A stretch of 64,000 bases of DNA from JANXDG01 sp964561135 (GCA_964561135.1 CAZLOB010000054.1:61973-125972); one strand, 5' to 3'; shown: positions 6,711-16,282, counted from the stretch's first letter. Translations and numbers: made by a program. Notes: generated by a model from the sequence alone, not told the origin.

Positions 6711-9461
6711 TTAGATTCCACCAACTATAGTAAAATACAGACAAAATGGTTTATTTACATCGAACTGTTGTGCAAAAATTATCTCAAACCGTAAAACGTA
6801 TGTTTGTAAAACAAAACTGTATAATTTAAACTTTGTACCTAAAGCACTGTAAAATTTCTGTGTTTCACCATCTAAACCTAAATCAATAAAACATTCTTGA
6901 TAAAGACTTTTGAAAAACAAATCTGGGAATAAATACCACATGTAATAATTAACATCATAAACAAGCGGTATCCTTAATCCTAACCTTAACAAAGCAATTT
7001 TAGAAGAAAATAATTCATTCTCTCTTACACCACTAAACCGTTCAGGTCCGCCAAAATAAAATTTTTTTACATCTTTACCAAAACTTGCTGCTAACTGTGC
7101 CCGTGTAAACAAAGACCAATCTTTCCCTAAATTGAAATAGTTTACAAAATAATACCTTAAAATACAATAAGAAAAATCGCCATCGTAAAATTTGTCAGAA
7201 ACATTTATCTGTAACAAACTACTATACCCTTTAACAGGTTCTAAATATTTGCCTACAATAGTGTTCACTTCATATCCAAAAGTAATAATATTTTCCCGTA
7301 AAGTATAAAATTCTGATGGGGACTCTTTATCTCTCTTATAATAACTAAAAATAATTCCAACACTTGAAATTCTACTTAATGGATAATAAACACCTAAATC
7401 CATTCCTAATAATCTTTTTATTTCATCATTCTGGATATCATAAACACTTTCTGCTAAAAAGTTTAACAAGATTATTGGCCTCCATCTCAAAAATTCATAT
7501 TGTATATTAACAGAATAATTTTTATCACCTAACACTATAGATGAAACCGCAGTTTTATGTTCGCCAACCATATCTGATCCTTGCCAATATAACAACATAA
7601 GCAATCCTTCATACGAAGAATAATATAAAAACGGTAACATCAGATCTGTTGAAAAATCAAATTTGTATGGTTTTATTTTCTTTAACGAAACACTTTGAGT
7701 TTTATCTATACTATCTTTTGTATCAAAAGGAATTTCAGATAAAAATATCTCATTGTAAACAAAATCTGATAAGTTGAACAAATAAATATCTTGGTTAAAA
7801 TTACGATAATAACACAAAAGAACCTTTTCTTTAAAATAATATACATAATTAACTCCACCTATAACATTCGTAAGTTTCACAAATTTTATTGGAGAAGAAA
7901 TATTAACAATAAATAAGTTTTTTACACCATAAAATTTTTTATCATAATTATCGTTATAATCACTAATAAACATAATATGTTGGCCATCTAACAACAAAGG
8001 GAATTCTTCATCTGATATTGTTGAAGTTACTTGTTGTTCAATATTATTTTGTAGATCATACAAAAATACATCTGTCTGCCAAGTCAAAATATCTGCTTTT
8101 TCACATTCTAACTCTTTAATATAAACCAATTTTTCATTGTCAAAATATAATTGAGAAATAAAATTTTTATCTTTTTTAAGTCTAAAAAGTTTTTTATTTT
8201 TTATTTCATATTTAAAAATAATACTTTCACAATCCTTAATTCCAACTAAATATACATCTTTACCATCAAACGATATATAGCTTGATACAAGTATATCTAT
8301 ATCTTGAACAAAACTTATTTTTTTTAACTTTTTATTATTTATATCAAACAAATATAAATAACTTTTATTATTTTTTAATCCTATAAAACATAAAATACCA
8401 TCTTTTGAAACAGAAACACGTGTTGTATCTGTCTGAACAAAATCTATGTTTGTGTCAAAAACATTTTTTGGAATCAACAATTTTTCTTTACCATTCTTAT
8501 CTCTAATATAAAACATGTTTTTTCCTTCACGATCACTTAGATATATAATTTTGTCGTTATACATTACTGGAGAATAATAATGTACTGGATAAATATCATT
8601 TTTTGTAATTTTTTTAGATATATCCAAATCTGTCATAGAATTTATTTTTACTTCATAATCATAAAAAGTTTGTATTTCTTCAAAAAATTTTTGTTGCAAT
8701 TTTCTCAAATCCAAACCCAATACAATAGACAACACACTGTTAGCATCAAATTTACTTTTATATAATTTCAAAATATTAACAAGCCTTTCTTTACCATATT
8801 CTGTTTCTATAAATTCCATAAGTTTTGCTGATTGTTCATATGCTGGTAATATCATATGTGGTTTTAAATGAGCAAAATTGTGAAGATGTTCTAGCGGTAT
8901 TAATTTATTCGAAACAGCCATGTCTCTTACTAACATCTCCTGCAATGTTTTTGTATACAACGAAGATTTAAACTCAGCAAGTCCTTCTAACAACCAGTTT
9001 GGATAAAAAATTGATTTCAACAACAATGGTGTTCTCCATACACCTGAGTATAAAATGTTAAATTGTATCTCATGTATAAGTTCATGACAAATAACATGTT
9101 GTAAAAATTTCATTGAACCAGTATAGGGTACAAGAAATCGATTTTTAAACGCTTCAGTAACACCACCTGTTTGTTCAGTAACATCTACGATTCTATTTTG
9201 TAAAAATTGTTGGTATCCATAATAAACAAAAAATGGTATTTTGTAATCAAATTTGATATCAAAATATTCTGTGTTTTGAACAAACATTTCTTCTAAAATT
9301 TGTTCTATTTGTGTTAATACTCTTTCAAGTTTTTTTTCAGAATAATAAATATCAAAATTATCAGTTGAATAAATTTTATAATTAAATATATCAGTTTTTA
9401 CAGCACTATATAAGGAAACAATAAAAAATGTAAAAAAAACAAAAAATTTATATGTTTTCAT
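6711..9461 (-). CDS. Exported metallopeptidase / beta-propeller / outer-membrane barrel fusion protein
   Basis: Large 916-aa envelope protein. Residues 1-20 form a signal peptide. Residues 30-270 resemble a gluzincin peptidase (peptidase MA-like): HELIH at 126-130 gives two zinc histidines and the catalytic Glu, and NWLLEGLAEF supplies the third ligand Glu159. Residues 280-610 carry repeated YLSDREGKNMFYI-, FISDYNDNYDKK-type blades of a TolB/DPP-IV-like propeller. Residues 640-916 consist of alternating amphipathic strands and FGGPERFSGVRENELF, typical of a surface-antigen/Omp85-like barrel. Related multidomain proteins are known in several uncultured phyla without a defined role. The substrate is unknown. 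It is the largest gene of this cluster and is followed by the PASTA gene. Confidence 0.8.
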   Translation of the reverse strand: MKTYKFFVFFTFFIVSLYSAVKTDIFNYKIYSTDNFDIYYSEKKLERVLTQIEQILEEMFVQNTEYFDIKFDYKIPFFVYYGYQQFLQNRIVDVTEQTGGVTEAFKNRFLVPYTGSMKFLQHVICHELIHEIQFNILYSGVWRTPLLLKSIFYPNWLLEGLAEFKSSLYTKTLQEMLVRDMAVSNKLIPLEHLHNFAHLKPHMILPAYEQSAKLMEFIETEYGKERLVNILKLYKSKFDANSVLSIVLGLDLRKLQQKFFEEIQTFYDYEVKINSMTDLDISKKITKNDIYPVHYYSPVMYNDKIIYLSDREGKNMFYIRDKNGKEKLLIPKNVFDTNIDFVQTDTTRVSVSKDGILCFIGLKNNKSYLYLFDINNKKLKKISFVQDIDILVSSYISFDGKDVYLVGIKDCESIIFKYEIKNKKLFRLKKDKNFISQLYFDNEKLVYIKELECEKADILTWQTDVFLYDLQNNIEQQVTSTISDEEFPLLLDGQHIMFISDYNDNYDKKFYGVKNLFIVNISSPIKFVKLTNVIGGVNYVYYFKEKVLLCYYRNFNQDIYLFNLSDFVYNEIFLSEIPFDTKDSIDKTQSVSLKKIKPYKFDFSTDLMLPFLYYSSYEGLLMLLYWQGSDMVGEHKTAVSSIVLGDKNYSVNIQYEFLRWRPIILLNFLAESVYDIQNDEIKRLLGMDLGVYYPLSRISSVGIIFSYYKRDKESPSEFYTLRENIITFGYEVNTIVGKYLEPVKGYSSLLQINVSDKFYDGDFSYCILRYYFVNYFNLGKDWSLFTRAQLAASFGKDVKKFYFGGPERFSGVRENELFSSKIALLRLGLRIPLVYDVNYYMWYLFPDLFFKSLYQECFIDLGLDGETQKFYSALGTKFKLYSFVLQTYVLRFEIIFAQQFDVNKPFCLYFTIVGGI

Positions 9462-9466
9462 ATAAT

Positions 9467-10561
9467 TTATTCAAAATAAAGTTCTGGATCTAATGCCACA
9501 AAATCTTTTCTTAATTCAAAATATAGCTGACCTTTAGAATCTAATTTTGCAATAGTTTGTCCTTTCTTAACCTTTGCACCTTCATACACTAATATTTCTC
9601 CAAGCATACCATATATCGTATGGATATTTTCTTTATGTTCAACAATTATAAGTTTGCCATAACTACGGAAATTGTTTGAAACAAATAGTACAACACCATC
9701 TTCAACAGAAACAACATCGTCATTTGAAAGACCGATTAAAACTACACCATTGCTTATAAAACAACTACCATCTTTTTGAATTTGTTGTTTACCAAATTTA
9801 CGGACAACTTCGCCATTTATCGGTTTTATAAACTTTCTGTCAATTACAATTTGTTGTTTTCTTCTTTGTTCTTCTTTTTTTAATTTTTTTAACAAATCTT
9901 CTAACTCTTTTTGTGTTTTTTGCAACTCAACAATTTCTTTTTCTATTACTCGTTCTTTCTTTTTATACGACTCTAAAATCTGATTTTTTTTAACAAATAA
10001 CGATTTTTGTTGATTCTTTTTATCTAAAAGTTCTTTATAATGATCTTCCAACTTCTTTTTTTGGTAACTGTATTGTTGTTTCAACTTTTCAGAAATGTAT
10101 ATTTTATCTCTTGTTTGCAACAATTCTTTAGTATACTGTTTCAATATATCTTTTTTAATCCTACGATAAAAATTTTCTTCAAATAATGGCACGGTTAACA
10201 AATATTGTTCCACATACTTTACTAACAACATCCGTAATATTCTTGAGAAAAACTCTTCGTCAGTTGAAAGCAGATCTATTTCTTTCTTAATATCTTCGAT
10301 CGTATTTTTTGTTTGTTCAATCTTTAACTCTATATTTTTCTTTTCGTTATCTAGTTTTTTAATTTGCTGTTCAATTATTTTAAGTTCTTTTGCTAAATCT
10401 TTTTGGCGTGTTTCATACAATTGTTTTTGTTGAACTTTCTGTTGAATAGTTTTACTAACTTCATCAAGTTTTTTTTGCGTCTGTTTAATTTTGGTGCAAA
10501 AAGATAAAGAATAAAAAAATTCTATAACTAAAAGAATAGTGCAAATCCTTCTGATAACCAT
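9467..10561 (-). CDS. envC: EnvC-like murein hydrolase activator (coiled coil plus degenerate LytM domain)
   Basis: EnvC proteins do not cut peptidoglycan themselves; they activate amidases at the septum when FtsX moves. The 364-aa protein has an N-terminal signal or membrane segment (about 5-22), a long coiled coil (24-245) and an M23/LytM domain (246-364). The zinc ligands of active LytM enzymes are absent: the HxxxD site reads as ISNGVVLI, the second motif is HTIYGM, and HLHFE is replaced by QLYFE. This is the same pattern as E. coli EnvC. The gene directly follows a divergent ftsX (4-base gap), matching the known FtsX-EnvC partnership. Confidence 0.85.
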   Translation of the reverse strand: MVIRRICTILLVIEFFYSLSFCTKIKQTQKKLDEVSKTIQQKVQQKQLYETRQKDLAKELKIIEQQIKKLDNEKKNIELKIEQTKNTIEDIKKEIDLLSTDEEFFSRILRMLLVKYVEQYLLTVPLFEENFYRRIKKDILKQYTKELLQTRDKIYISEKLKQQYSYQKKKLEDHYKELLDKKNQQKSLFVKKNQILESYKKKERVIEKEIVELQKTQKELEDLLKKLKKEEQRRKQQIVIDRKFIKPINGEVVRKFGKQQIQKDGSCFISNGVVLIGLSNDDVVSVEDGVVLFVSNNFRSYGKLIIVEHKENIHTIYGMLGEILVYEGAKVKKGQTIAKLDSKGQLYFELRKDFVALDPELYFE

Positions 10562-10565
10562 TTGT

Positions 10566-11294
10566 TTAAAAATTTTCGTCCACTACTTTAAAATTTTGTA
10601 AAATACAAAATAGATATATCATTATAAAAATAAAAACCGTAAATAAATCAAACTTAATCAATTCAGACATTACAATTAAGTTAATAAATTTTTTGTTAAA
10701 CAACATAATAATGGAATACAAAATAGTAAACAACAACACTATAGCAAAATTTGTCTGTAAGTTTTTAGTGTTAAAAAGATAAAATATTATAGTTAACACA
10801 ACAAAAATAAAAACAATTTTGTATACTAAAACTACAACAGGTTTTAACTCTTCTATACGATCAAGATAAGATTTCATATTATAATCAAATAAACTCTGTT
10901 TTACATACGATGTTAAATTCATAGCTTTAACCAAGTCCTCAAACTCTTTTTTTGAATAATTTTCTATTTTTACTTTTATTACATCAGAAAACGGATTCTG
11001 TTTCAAAACATTCAACACAACAGCAAGCTCTTCTTTTTGTCTAACTTCATCAAAAATCTGTTGTTTCGTAATATAAGACACTTCTTTAAGTTTTAATTTT
11101 TTAAAATCAGTTTTCAAAACTTCTAAGACATTTTCAACTATAGCATCCTCAGATAATACAAAATGTAAAACAAATTTATCTACTAATTTATTTTCTACCC
11201 ATTGGAACAAATTATATATATCAAACATTATAACAAAAAAAATTGCTAATATAACACTAACAAAAAATTTTGCTAAATCAATAAAAACTTTCAT
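10566..11294 (-). CDS. ftsX: Divergent FtsX-like cell division protein
   Basis: FtsX spans the inner membrane and transmits FtsE ATP hydrolysis to EnvC-type activators. The 242-aa protein has the FtsX topology: transmembrane helix 1 (8-26), an extracytoplasmic domain (about 30-150) with VSYITKQQIFDEV and NPFSDVIKVKI as in FtsX, then helices at about 151-174, 183-199 and 215-233. It is shorter than most FtsX (about 290-350 aa), mainly at the N-terminus and loops. Sequence similarity is weak, so the call depends on topology, the NPF...V motif and the adjacent envC gene. No ftsE gene is in the window. Confidence 0.68.
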   Translation of the reverse strand: MKVFIDLAKFFVSVILAIFFVIMFDIYNLFQWVENKLVDKFVLHFVLSEDAIVENVLEVLKTDFKKLKLKEVSYITKQQIFDEVRQKEELAVVLNVLKQNPFSDVIKVKIENYSKKEFEDLVKAMNLTSYVKQSLFDYNMKSYLDRIEELKPVVVLVYKIVFIFVVLTIIFYLFNTKNLQTNFAIVLLFTILYSIIMLFNKKFINLIVMSELIKFDLFTVFIFIMIYLFCILQNFKVVDENF

Positions 11295-11302
11295 TTTTTT
11301 CC

Positions 11303-12277
11303 TTAAAACAAACTTATAAAATTTCTCAAAACCAAAGTTTTGTATTCTTTAATTTTGTTCATTTCAGGATAAAAAATATTTCCTTGTATAGAAAAATTTT
11401 TTTGTCCCAAAAAAGACAAAGAAATTGGTCCTATCATAAACATAGATTTTATCATTTTTTTAACTTTTTCTTCTTCGGATATACAAATAAAAGGTTTGCA
11501 TAAAACAGCTGCAATAATTACTCCATGTAATCTTGATGTTATTATTAAATCTATATCTGAAAAAATGTTTCTATAATTTCCAACTTTATCCCAAACTCTA
11601 ATTACACCATTATTTATCCTACTTAAAAGTTTTAAACAAAAAGGATAATCTTCTTCAACATGAAACGGAATAAACACTATCCTATATTGTTTTGACAAAA
11701 CTTCACACATTGTTTTTAATATCTCAAAATCTTTTATTTGTTTAACAATCATTCCAATTGTATTCACTGTTTCCGAAACAAAAACTTTTTCTTCTTCAAA
11801 ATCATATATACATATATCAGGACAAAACTTTGCTTTTTTACTATATTTTAAATCATCTTTATTCCTAACAAAAATATTGTCAGCAAAAAAATTTAATATA
11901 GATACAACAAAACTTTTTGGTATTTTTTTAACATCAATCTCTGTGTTTAATACAAAAATTTTTTTGTTAAAAATTTTTGCAAGAAACAAGATTAATAGAT
12001 AATATAACAAACTTAACCTACTTGTCTTATCTTGGAACAAACCGCCTAACGAAACAACTGTGTCTACTTGAGATATAGATTTAAGAATTTCTATAAAATC
12101 CCATCTTGGAATATAGGTAACATTTTCTTCAACTGTTATTTTTTCTTTAATGTTATATAAAACGAAAAAATTTTTTCTTTCAGCAGATATATTCAATAAC
12201 TTAATAGATGTTTTCAACAACCATTCGTCACCGAAATTGTTAAACCCAAAATAACCAAACAATAAAACTTTTCTCAT
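11303..12277 (-). CDS. csaB: Polysaccharide pyruvyl transferase (CsaB family)
   Basis: CsaB adds ketal pyruvate to secondary cell-wall polymers, creating the ligand for SLH domains. The 324-aa protein has the N-terminal family motif LFGYFGFNNFGDEWLLK, SLGGLFQDKTSRLSLLYYL, a middle FADNIFVRNKDDLKY segment and the C-terminal ISRLHGVIIAAVLCKPFICI block. It starts 5 bases after the stop of a DUF5693 gene, a neighbour often found beside csaB in Firmicutes-type genomes. Two-lobed GT-B-like fold expected; cytosolic. The acceptor polymer is unknown. Confidence 0.88.
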   Translation of the reverse strand: MRKVLLFGYFGFNNFGDEWLLKTSIKLLNISAERKNFFVLYNIKEKITVEENVTYIPRWDFIEILKSISQVDTVVSLGGLFQDKTSRLSLLYYLLILFLAKIFNKKIFVLNTEIDVKKIPKSFVVSILNFFADNIFVRNKDDLKYSKKAKFCPDICIYDFEEEKVFVSETVNTIGMIVKQIKDFEILKTMCEVLSKQYRIVFIPFHVEEDYPFCLKLLSRINNGVIRVWDKVGNYRNIFSDIDLIITSRLHGVIIAAVLCKPFICISEEEKVKKMIKSMFMIGPISLSFLGQKNFSIQGNIFYPEMNKIKEYKTLVLRNFISLF

Positions 12278-12282
12278 TTATT

Positions 12283-13731
12283 TTATGACATAAAAATTAA
12301 ACAAATTTTCCCAATAAACCAGCCTAAAATAACACCAACAATACTTCGTAAAACACATATCCATACCGGCGTATGAATATGCAGAAAAGTGTTTATTATT
12401 GAAACTAACGAAGTTATACTTAAACAAAATAAAAGTTTAGATACTAAACTTTGTTTAAATTTTTTTAGCAACCATAAAGAGATAACAAACAATGGTTGCG
12501 CAAAAAATATTTCTTTAAACCTTGGACGAAACAGAATATATCTTTCTATCAATTCTCTTAAACCTAACTCAAACTTTAAAACATATTCTTTACTAACATT
12601 TCCCATCCTTATTAAAAGATATAAAAAAATTATCAAAATCAAAAAAACAACCAAAATCTCTTTTAATGAAACTTTATAGTTAAACAAAAAAATTTTTTCT
12701 TCTTTATTAAGAACAACAAAAAAAGAAAGTATAATTGGTGCTGAAAACATTAGTTTTGTACCATAGACAAAGCTTTCTTTTGCAACATATTCATATTTTT
12801 GTAAAAACCCCCAAATTATTATTCCAAAAAGAATCGTTAACAAGTTTATAAAAAAATAAACTTTATCTACAGAACTTTGTAAAACAACATTTAATATTTT
12901 TTTATACAAAAATAAAGGAAAGAAAATTGAAAATACAACAACAATAAAATTAAAAACTTTGTCAATACATAAAGAAGAATATTTTTCAAAAGAAAAATTT
13001 TTGTTATTACCAAATTCATTAACCAATTTTTTAACAATTTCAATATTCTTTGTTAACTCTTGATATTCAGAAGGAATTATATATACAATAGAACAACTTC
13101 GTTCAAAAACTGCTTTTTTAATTTTAAGAAACAAAACAGAAGTCTTATTAACCTCAACTTGATTAAAATCGCAAAGAAAAGTTCTTAAAGGAATGAAGTT
13201 CAAATGCGCAAAACCAATTTTTACAGCAAAATCTTGTTGTTCAAAATTAAGTTTAAACAATTTATTTTGTGATGATAACAAATTTTTTTTTAAAAACTCA
13301 CAAACTTCGTCTAAGGCAATTTTTCTACCATAAAAATTTTGTTGTAATAAAAAAGCATATTTATCAGATCTCAAATAAATTATAGAAAAAATTTTGTCCT
13401 TATTTTTATCAATAGCATCTAAGGTTTCATTAACATTATATATCTTTTGGCTAAATATTTTTAATACAAACTTACAATTATTAAAAAATGTCTTATCTTT
13501 TATTGAGAGAAAATTTCCAACATCTATTGCAAAAAGGTTAATACCTGCTTTATTAAACTCATAAATAATTTTTTGAATATCTTTCTCTGTTAAAATAAAA
13601 AAATCAATGTCAACAACAAACGTTGTTTTTTTTCTAATGTACCACTTATACCAACTCGTGATGTTAAAAATAGATATCAAAATGCAAACAAAGAGCAAAA
13701 CAAGTATTACAAAAAATAAAATTTTTTTCAT
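12283..13731 (-). CDS. DUF5693 family polytopic membrane protein
   Basis: Membrane protein of unknown function. It has an N-terminal helix (about 5-23), a soluble domain (30-255) beginning FVVDIDFFILTEKDIQKIIYEFNKAGIN, then about seven or more membrane helices (258-480). The signature of the DUF5693 family is visible: LLIRMGN, KFELGLRELIERYILFRPRFKEIFFAQPL, and NTFLHIHTPVWICVLRSIVGVILGW near the C-terminus. In Firmicutes this family sits beside csaB, as here, which suggests export or modification of a pyruvylated wall polymer. That role is inference. The start overlaps the glgA stop by 4 bases. Confidence 0.78.
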   Translation of the reverse strand: MKKILFFVILVLLFVCILISIFNITSWYKWYIRKKTTFVVDIDFFILTEKDIQKIIYEFNKAGINLFAIDVGNFLSIKDKTFFNNCKFVLKIFSQKIYNVNETLDAIDKNKDKIFSIIYLRSDKYAFLLQQNFYGRKIALDEVCEFLKKNLLSSQNKLFKLNFEQQDFAVKIGFAHLNFIPLRTFLCDFNQVEVNKTSVLFLKIKKAVFERSCSIVYIIPSEYQELTKNIEIVKKLVNEFGNNKNFSFEKYSSLCIDKVFNFIVVVFSIFFPLFLYKKILNVVLQSSVDKVYFFINLLTILFGIIIWGFLQKYEYVAKESFVYGTKLMFSAPIILSFFVVLNKEEKIFLFNYKVSLKEILVVFLILIIFLYLLIRMGNVSKEYVLKFELGLRELIERYILFRPRFKEIFFAQPLFVISLWLLKKFKQSLVSKLLFCLSITSLVSIINTFLHIHTPVWICVLRSIVGVILGWFIGKICLIFMS

Positions 13732-15224
13732 TTTTTCTTAATTTTACTCTTTGTTTTCTTAACTCTCAACTGAATACCTGTAAGTTGAGAATACATTGAT
13801 AAATATTTGTTAGCAGAGCTTTTCCAAGAAAAATCGTATTTAAACATATTTTTTCTTAGTTGTGTTAACAGATCTTTATCTTTATAAACTCCTATTGTAC
13901 TTAAAAGACATTTATAAAAGCTCTCAGCAGTGTAATCTTCAAAAACAAATCCGTTACCAGTAAGAGTTGAAATATTAAATTGTTCTACAGTATCAGCAAG
14001 GCCGCCAGTTTTGTACACAATTGGTGCGGTAGCATAAGTTATTGCGATCATCTGTCCTAAACCACAAGGTTCAGAATTTGATGGCATTAAAAAGAAGTCA
14101 GATCCAGCATAAATTTTATGTGCTAACGGATTGTTAAACTCTATAAACAACTTAAATTTTGTTGGGAACTGTTTTTGTATATTTTCAAGTTGTTGTTGCA
14201 AATTTTTGTATCCTTTTCCTAAAATTACAACTTGGACATCATGTTCAGATAAAAATTTTGGTAAAACCTGAACAATCAAATCTACACCTTTAAGTGGATC
14301 TAACCGAGAAACCATACCATATAAAGGAACATCTTTTTGTTCAAAAGAACAAACTTGTTGTAGATCTTCTTTACATAACTTTTTGTTTTCCAAAGTTTTT
14401 TCATTAAAATTTGCTTTTATAAAAACATCTGTTTCAGGATTCCATTCAGAATAATCTATTCCGTTTAGTATGCCTATAAGTTTTCCCTCAGAGGCACGTT
14501 TTGCAAGAATTCCTTCAAGTCCTCTTCCTTCAGAATGTAAACTTGATATCATCTTTGCATAAGTTGGTGATACTGTAGTTACCATATCAGCAAAAACAAT
14601 CCCTGCTTTCATAAAATTTATCTTTCCATAATATTCAAGTTTCTCAGGGACAAAATCATGCCATGAAAAACCAGCAACAAAATGTATCTCAGCACTATAC
14701 AACCCTTGATATGCTATGTTATGTATCGTGTAGACAGTTTTTGTATTTTGAAAAAAAGCATCTATTCTATATAATGTTTTTAAATATGCTGGAACCAAAC
14801 CCGTCTGCATATCATGACAATGTATTATATCAGGTTGAAAATCAACAGCTTTTGCAGTTTCTAGCACAGCTTTGCTAAAAAATATAAATCTTAACGCATT
14901 ATCAGGATAATCACCTTCTTCAGTAGCATAAACTTCTTCTCTGTCAAAAAACTTTTGATTCTCTACAAAATACACTTGTAGATTGTTTAACTTTGTTGTC
15001 CAAATATGTCCTTCAATATATTCTTGTCCAACTGGTATTAAAACTTTTAATCCAAGGTTTTTAAGTTTAAATTTCTCTCTATCAATTTTTTTATGTAACG
15101 GAATAACAATTTTTACATTAACTCCTAACTCTTTTAATACTTTTGGTAAACTGCCGACAACATCAGCTAATCCACCAACTTTTACAAATGGTGTACATTC
15201 AAAACTTGCAAATAAAACTTTCAT
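13728..15224 (-). CDS. glgA: Glycogen (starch) synthase
   Basis: GT5 enzyme that extends alpha-1,4-glucan from ADP- or UDP-glucose. 498 aa from the ATG at 15224, chosen because AAGGAG lies 8 bases upstream; the ATG at 15230 would leave only 2 bases. Motifs: KVGGLADVVGSLP near the N-terminus (KxGGL sugar-nucleotide site), HCHDMQTGLVPAYLK, TIHNIAYQGLY, GILNGIDYSEWNP, MVSRLDPLKGVDL and the C-terminal MPSNSEPCGLGQMIAITYATAPIVYKTGGLADTV. It lies downstream of a galT-like gene, and the two probably share a role in glycogen metabolism. The gap between them holds an imperfect palindrome. Confidence 0.96.
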   Translation of the reverse strand: MKVLFASFECTPFVKVGGLADVVGSLPKVLKELGVNVKIVIPLHKKIDREKFKLKNLGLKVLIPVGQEYIEGHIWTTKLNNLQVYFVENQKFFDREEVYATEEGDYPDNALRFIFFSKAVLETAKAVDFQPDIIHCHDMQTGLVPAYLKTLYRIDAFFQNTKTVYTIHNIAYQGLYSAEIHFVAGFSWHDFVPEKLEYYGKINFMKAGIVFADMVTTVSPTYAKMISSLHSEGRGLEGILAKRASEGKLIGILNGIDYSEWNPETDVFIKANFNEKTLENKKLCKEDLQQVCSFEQKDVPLYGMVSRLDPLKGVDLIVQVLPKFLSEHDVQVVILGKGYKNLQQQLENIQKQFPTKFKLFIEFNNPLAHKIYAGSDFFLMPSNSEPCGLGQMIAITYATAPIVYKTGGLADTVEQFNISTLTGNGFVFEDYTAESFYKCLLSTIGVYKDKDLLTQLRKNMFKYDFSWKSSANKYLSMYSQLTGIQLRVKKTKSKIKKK

Positions 15225-15253
15225 TTGCATCACTCCTTTCTTTTATCTATTGT

Positions 15254-15275
15254 AGCCAATATTTAAATATCGGCT
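15254..15275. repeat. Imperfect 22-bp palindrome between galT and glgA
   Basis: Arms AGCCAATATT and AATATCGGCT pair at nine of ten positions around a central TA. It lies in the 57-base gap between the galT stop and the glgA start, upstream of the glgA ribosome site. It could be an operator half-site pair or a weak mRNA hairpin that separates the two genes. No T-run follows, so a terminator is unlikely. Confidence 0.4.
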
Positions 15276-15281
15276 GCGTCT

Positions 15282-16280
15282 TTATCTTACTTTTATTTCT
15301 CGTAAAAATTTTGCATTTTCTTCCGGTATAGATGAGTTAATAGACATACCGGTACCTATCTCAAACCCAGCTGTTTTTATTAACCTCGGCATTATTGTTA
15401 TATACCAATGGTAATACTCTTTACCTTTTTCATTCACTGGTACACTTCGTATTACAAAATTGTAGTCAGGGTTATCAAGGCCATAATAAAGTTTTGACAA
15501 TGTAAGTTTAAGATTTTTAGCTAAATCAGTAATTTCTTCATCTGTGATATCTCCAAAAGATTCTGTATGCCTTCTTGGTAAAACCCACATATGAAACGGT
15601 GCTAACGCAGCATAGGGAACAAATGAAACAAAATGTCCTGTTTCAACAACGATACGTTCTTGTAACTTTAATTCTTCTTCTAACATATAACAAAACACAC
15701 ATCTACCTGTCTCATCATAGTATCTCATTGCTTCTTCAATTCTATATCTTATATGAAACGGTACAACAGGTATAGCAATAAGTTGTGAATGAGGATGCTC
15801 AATAGAAGCCCCTGCTTGTTCACCATAGTTTCTAAAAATAATTATCATTTTTATTCTTTTATCTTTTTCAGCAGCGTTATATCTTTCTTTATAAACCCTT
15901 ACAATCTGTTCAATATCTCTTTCAGGCATAAGTGCTAACAAATGGTTATGTTTTGCTGATTCTATTATAACTTCTGCACAACCAACACCTGACACAAATC
16001 TTTTTATCCCTTCAGATTTAAACTCAACAGTCCCTTCATAGACAACAGCTGGGTATTTGTTTGGTATAACCCTTATTTTCCAATTCCCCATATCATCATT
16101 TACAACAAACACTTCATATGGTGTCATATGTTCATTCCCTGGACAAAACGGGCATGTTTCAGATCGCTCAGGCAAAATTTTCTTTTCTTTTTTTGTTATA
16201 AAATCTTCGGGACGTTTTGCACGTTCTGTTGATATAACAACCCATTCTTTAGTAGCTATATTTTGTCTTATCTCAGGCAT
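15282..16280 (-). CDS. galT: Galactose-1-phosphate uridylyltransferase family protein
   Basis: HIT-superfamily nucleotidyl transferase, 332 aa. A zinc site is visible at Cys43/Cys46 (CPFC) with HNH at 111-113. The active site is EHPHSQ with the nucleophile His164 in the HxHxQ motif. C-terminal motifs include FVPYAALAPFHMWVLPRRH and NPDYNFVIRS. Classical GalT exchanges UMP between UDP-glucose and galactose 1-phosphate. The gene pairs with glgA rather than galK or galE, so a role in making the glucosyl donor for glycogen, or as an ADP-glucose phosphorylase-like enzyme, is possible. GGAGG precedes the ATG. Confidence 0.9.
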   Translation of the reverse strand: MPEIRQNIATKEWVVISTERAKRPEDFITKKEKKILPERSETCPFCPGNEHMTPYEVFVVNDDMGNWKIRVIPNKYPAVVYEGTVEFKSEGIKRFVSGVGCAEVIIESAKHNHLLALMPERDIEQIVRVYKERYNAAEKDKRIKMIIIFRNYGEQAGASIEHPHSQLIAIPVVPFHIRYRIEEAMRYYDETGRCVFCYMLEEELKLQERIVVETGHFVSFVPYAALAPFHMWVLPRRHTESFGDITDEEITDLAKNLKLTLSKLYYGLDNPDYNFVIRSVPVNEKGKEYYHWYITIMPRLIKTAGFEIGTGMSINSSIPEENAKFLREIKVR

Positions 16281-16282
16281 AT

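Noticed and set aside
9467..10561. Active M23 peptidase
   Set aside because: The zinc-binding His/Asp residues are absent; the pattern is that of EnvC-type activators.
12389..12679. Plus-strand frame of 96 residues inside the DUF5693 gene
   Set aside because: Shadow of a long AT-rich coding region; the opposite strand has clear family motifs.
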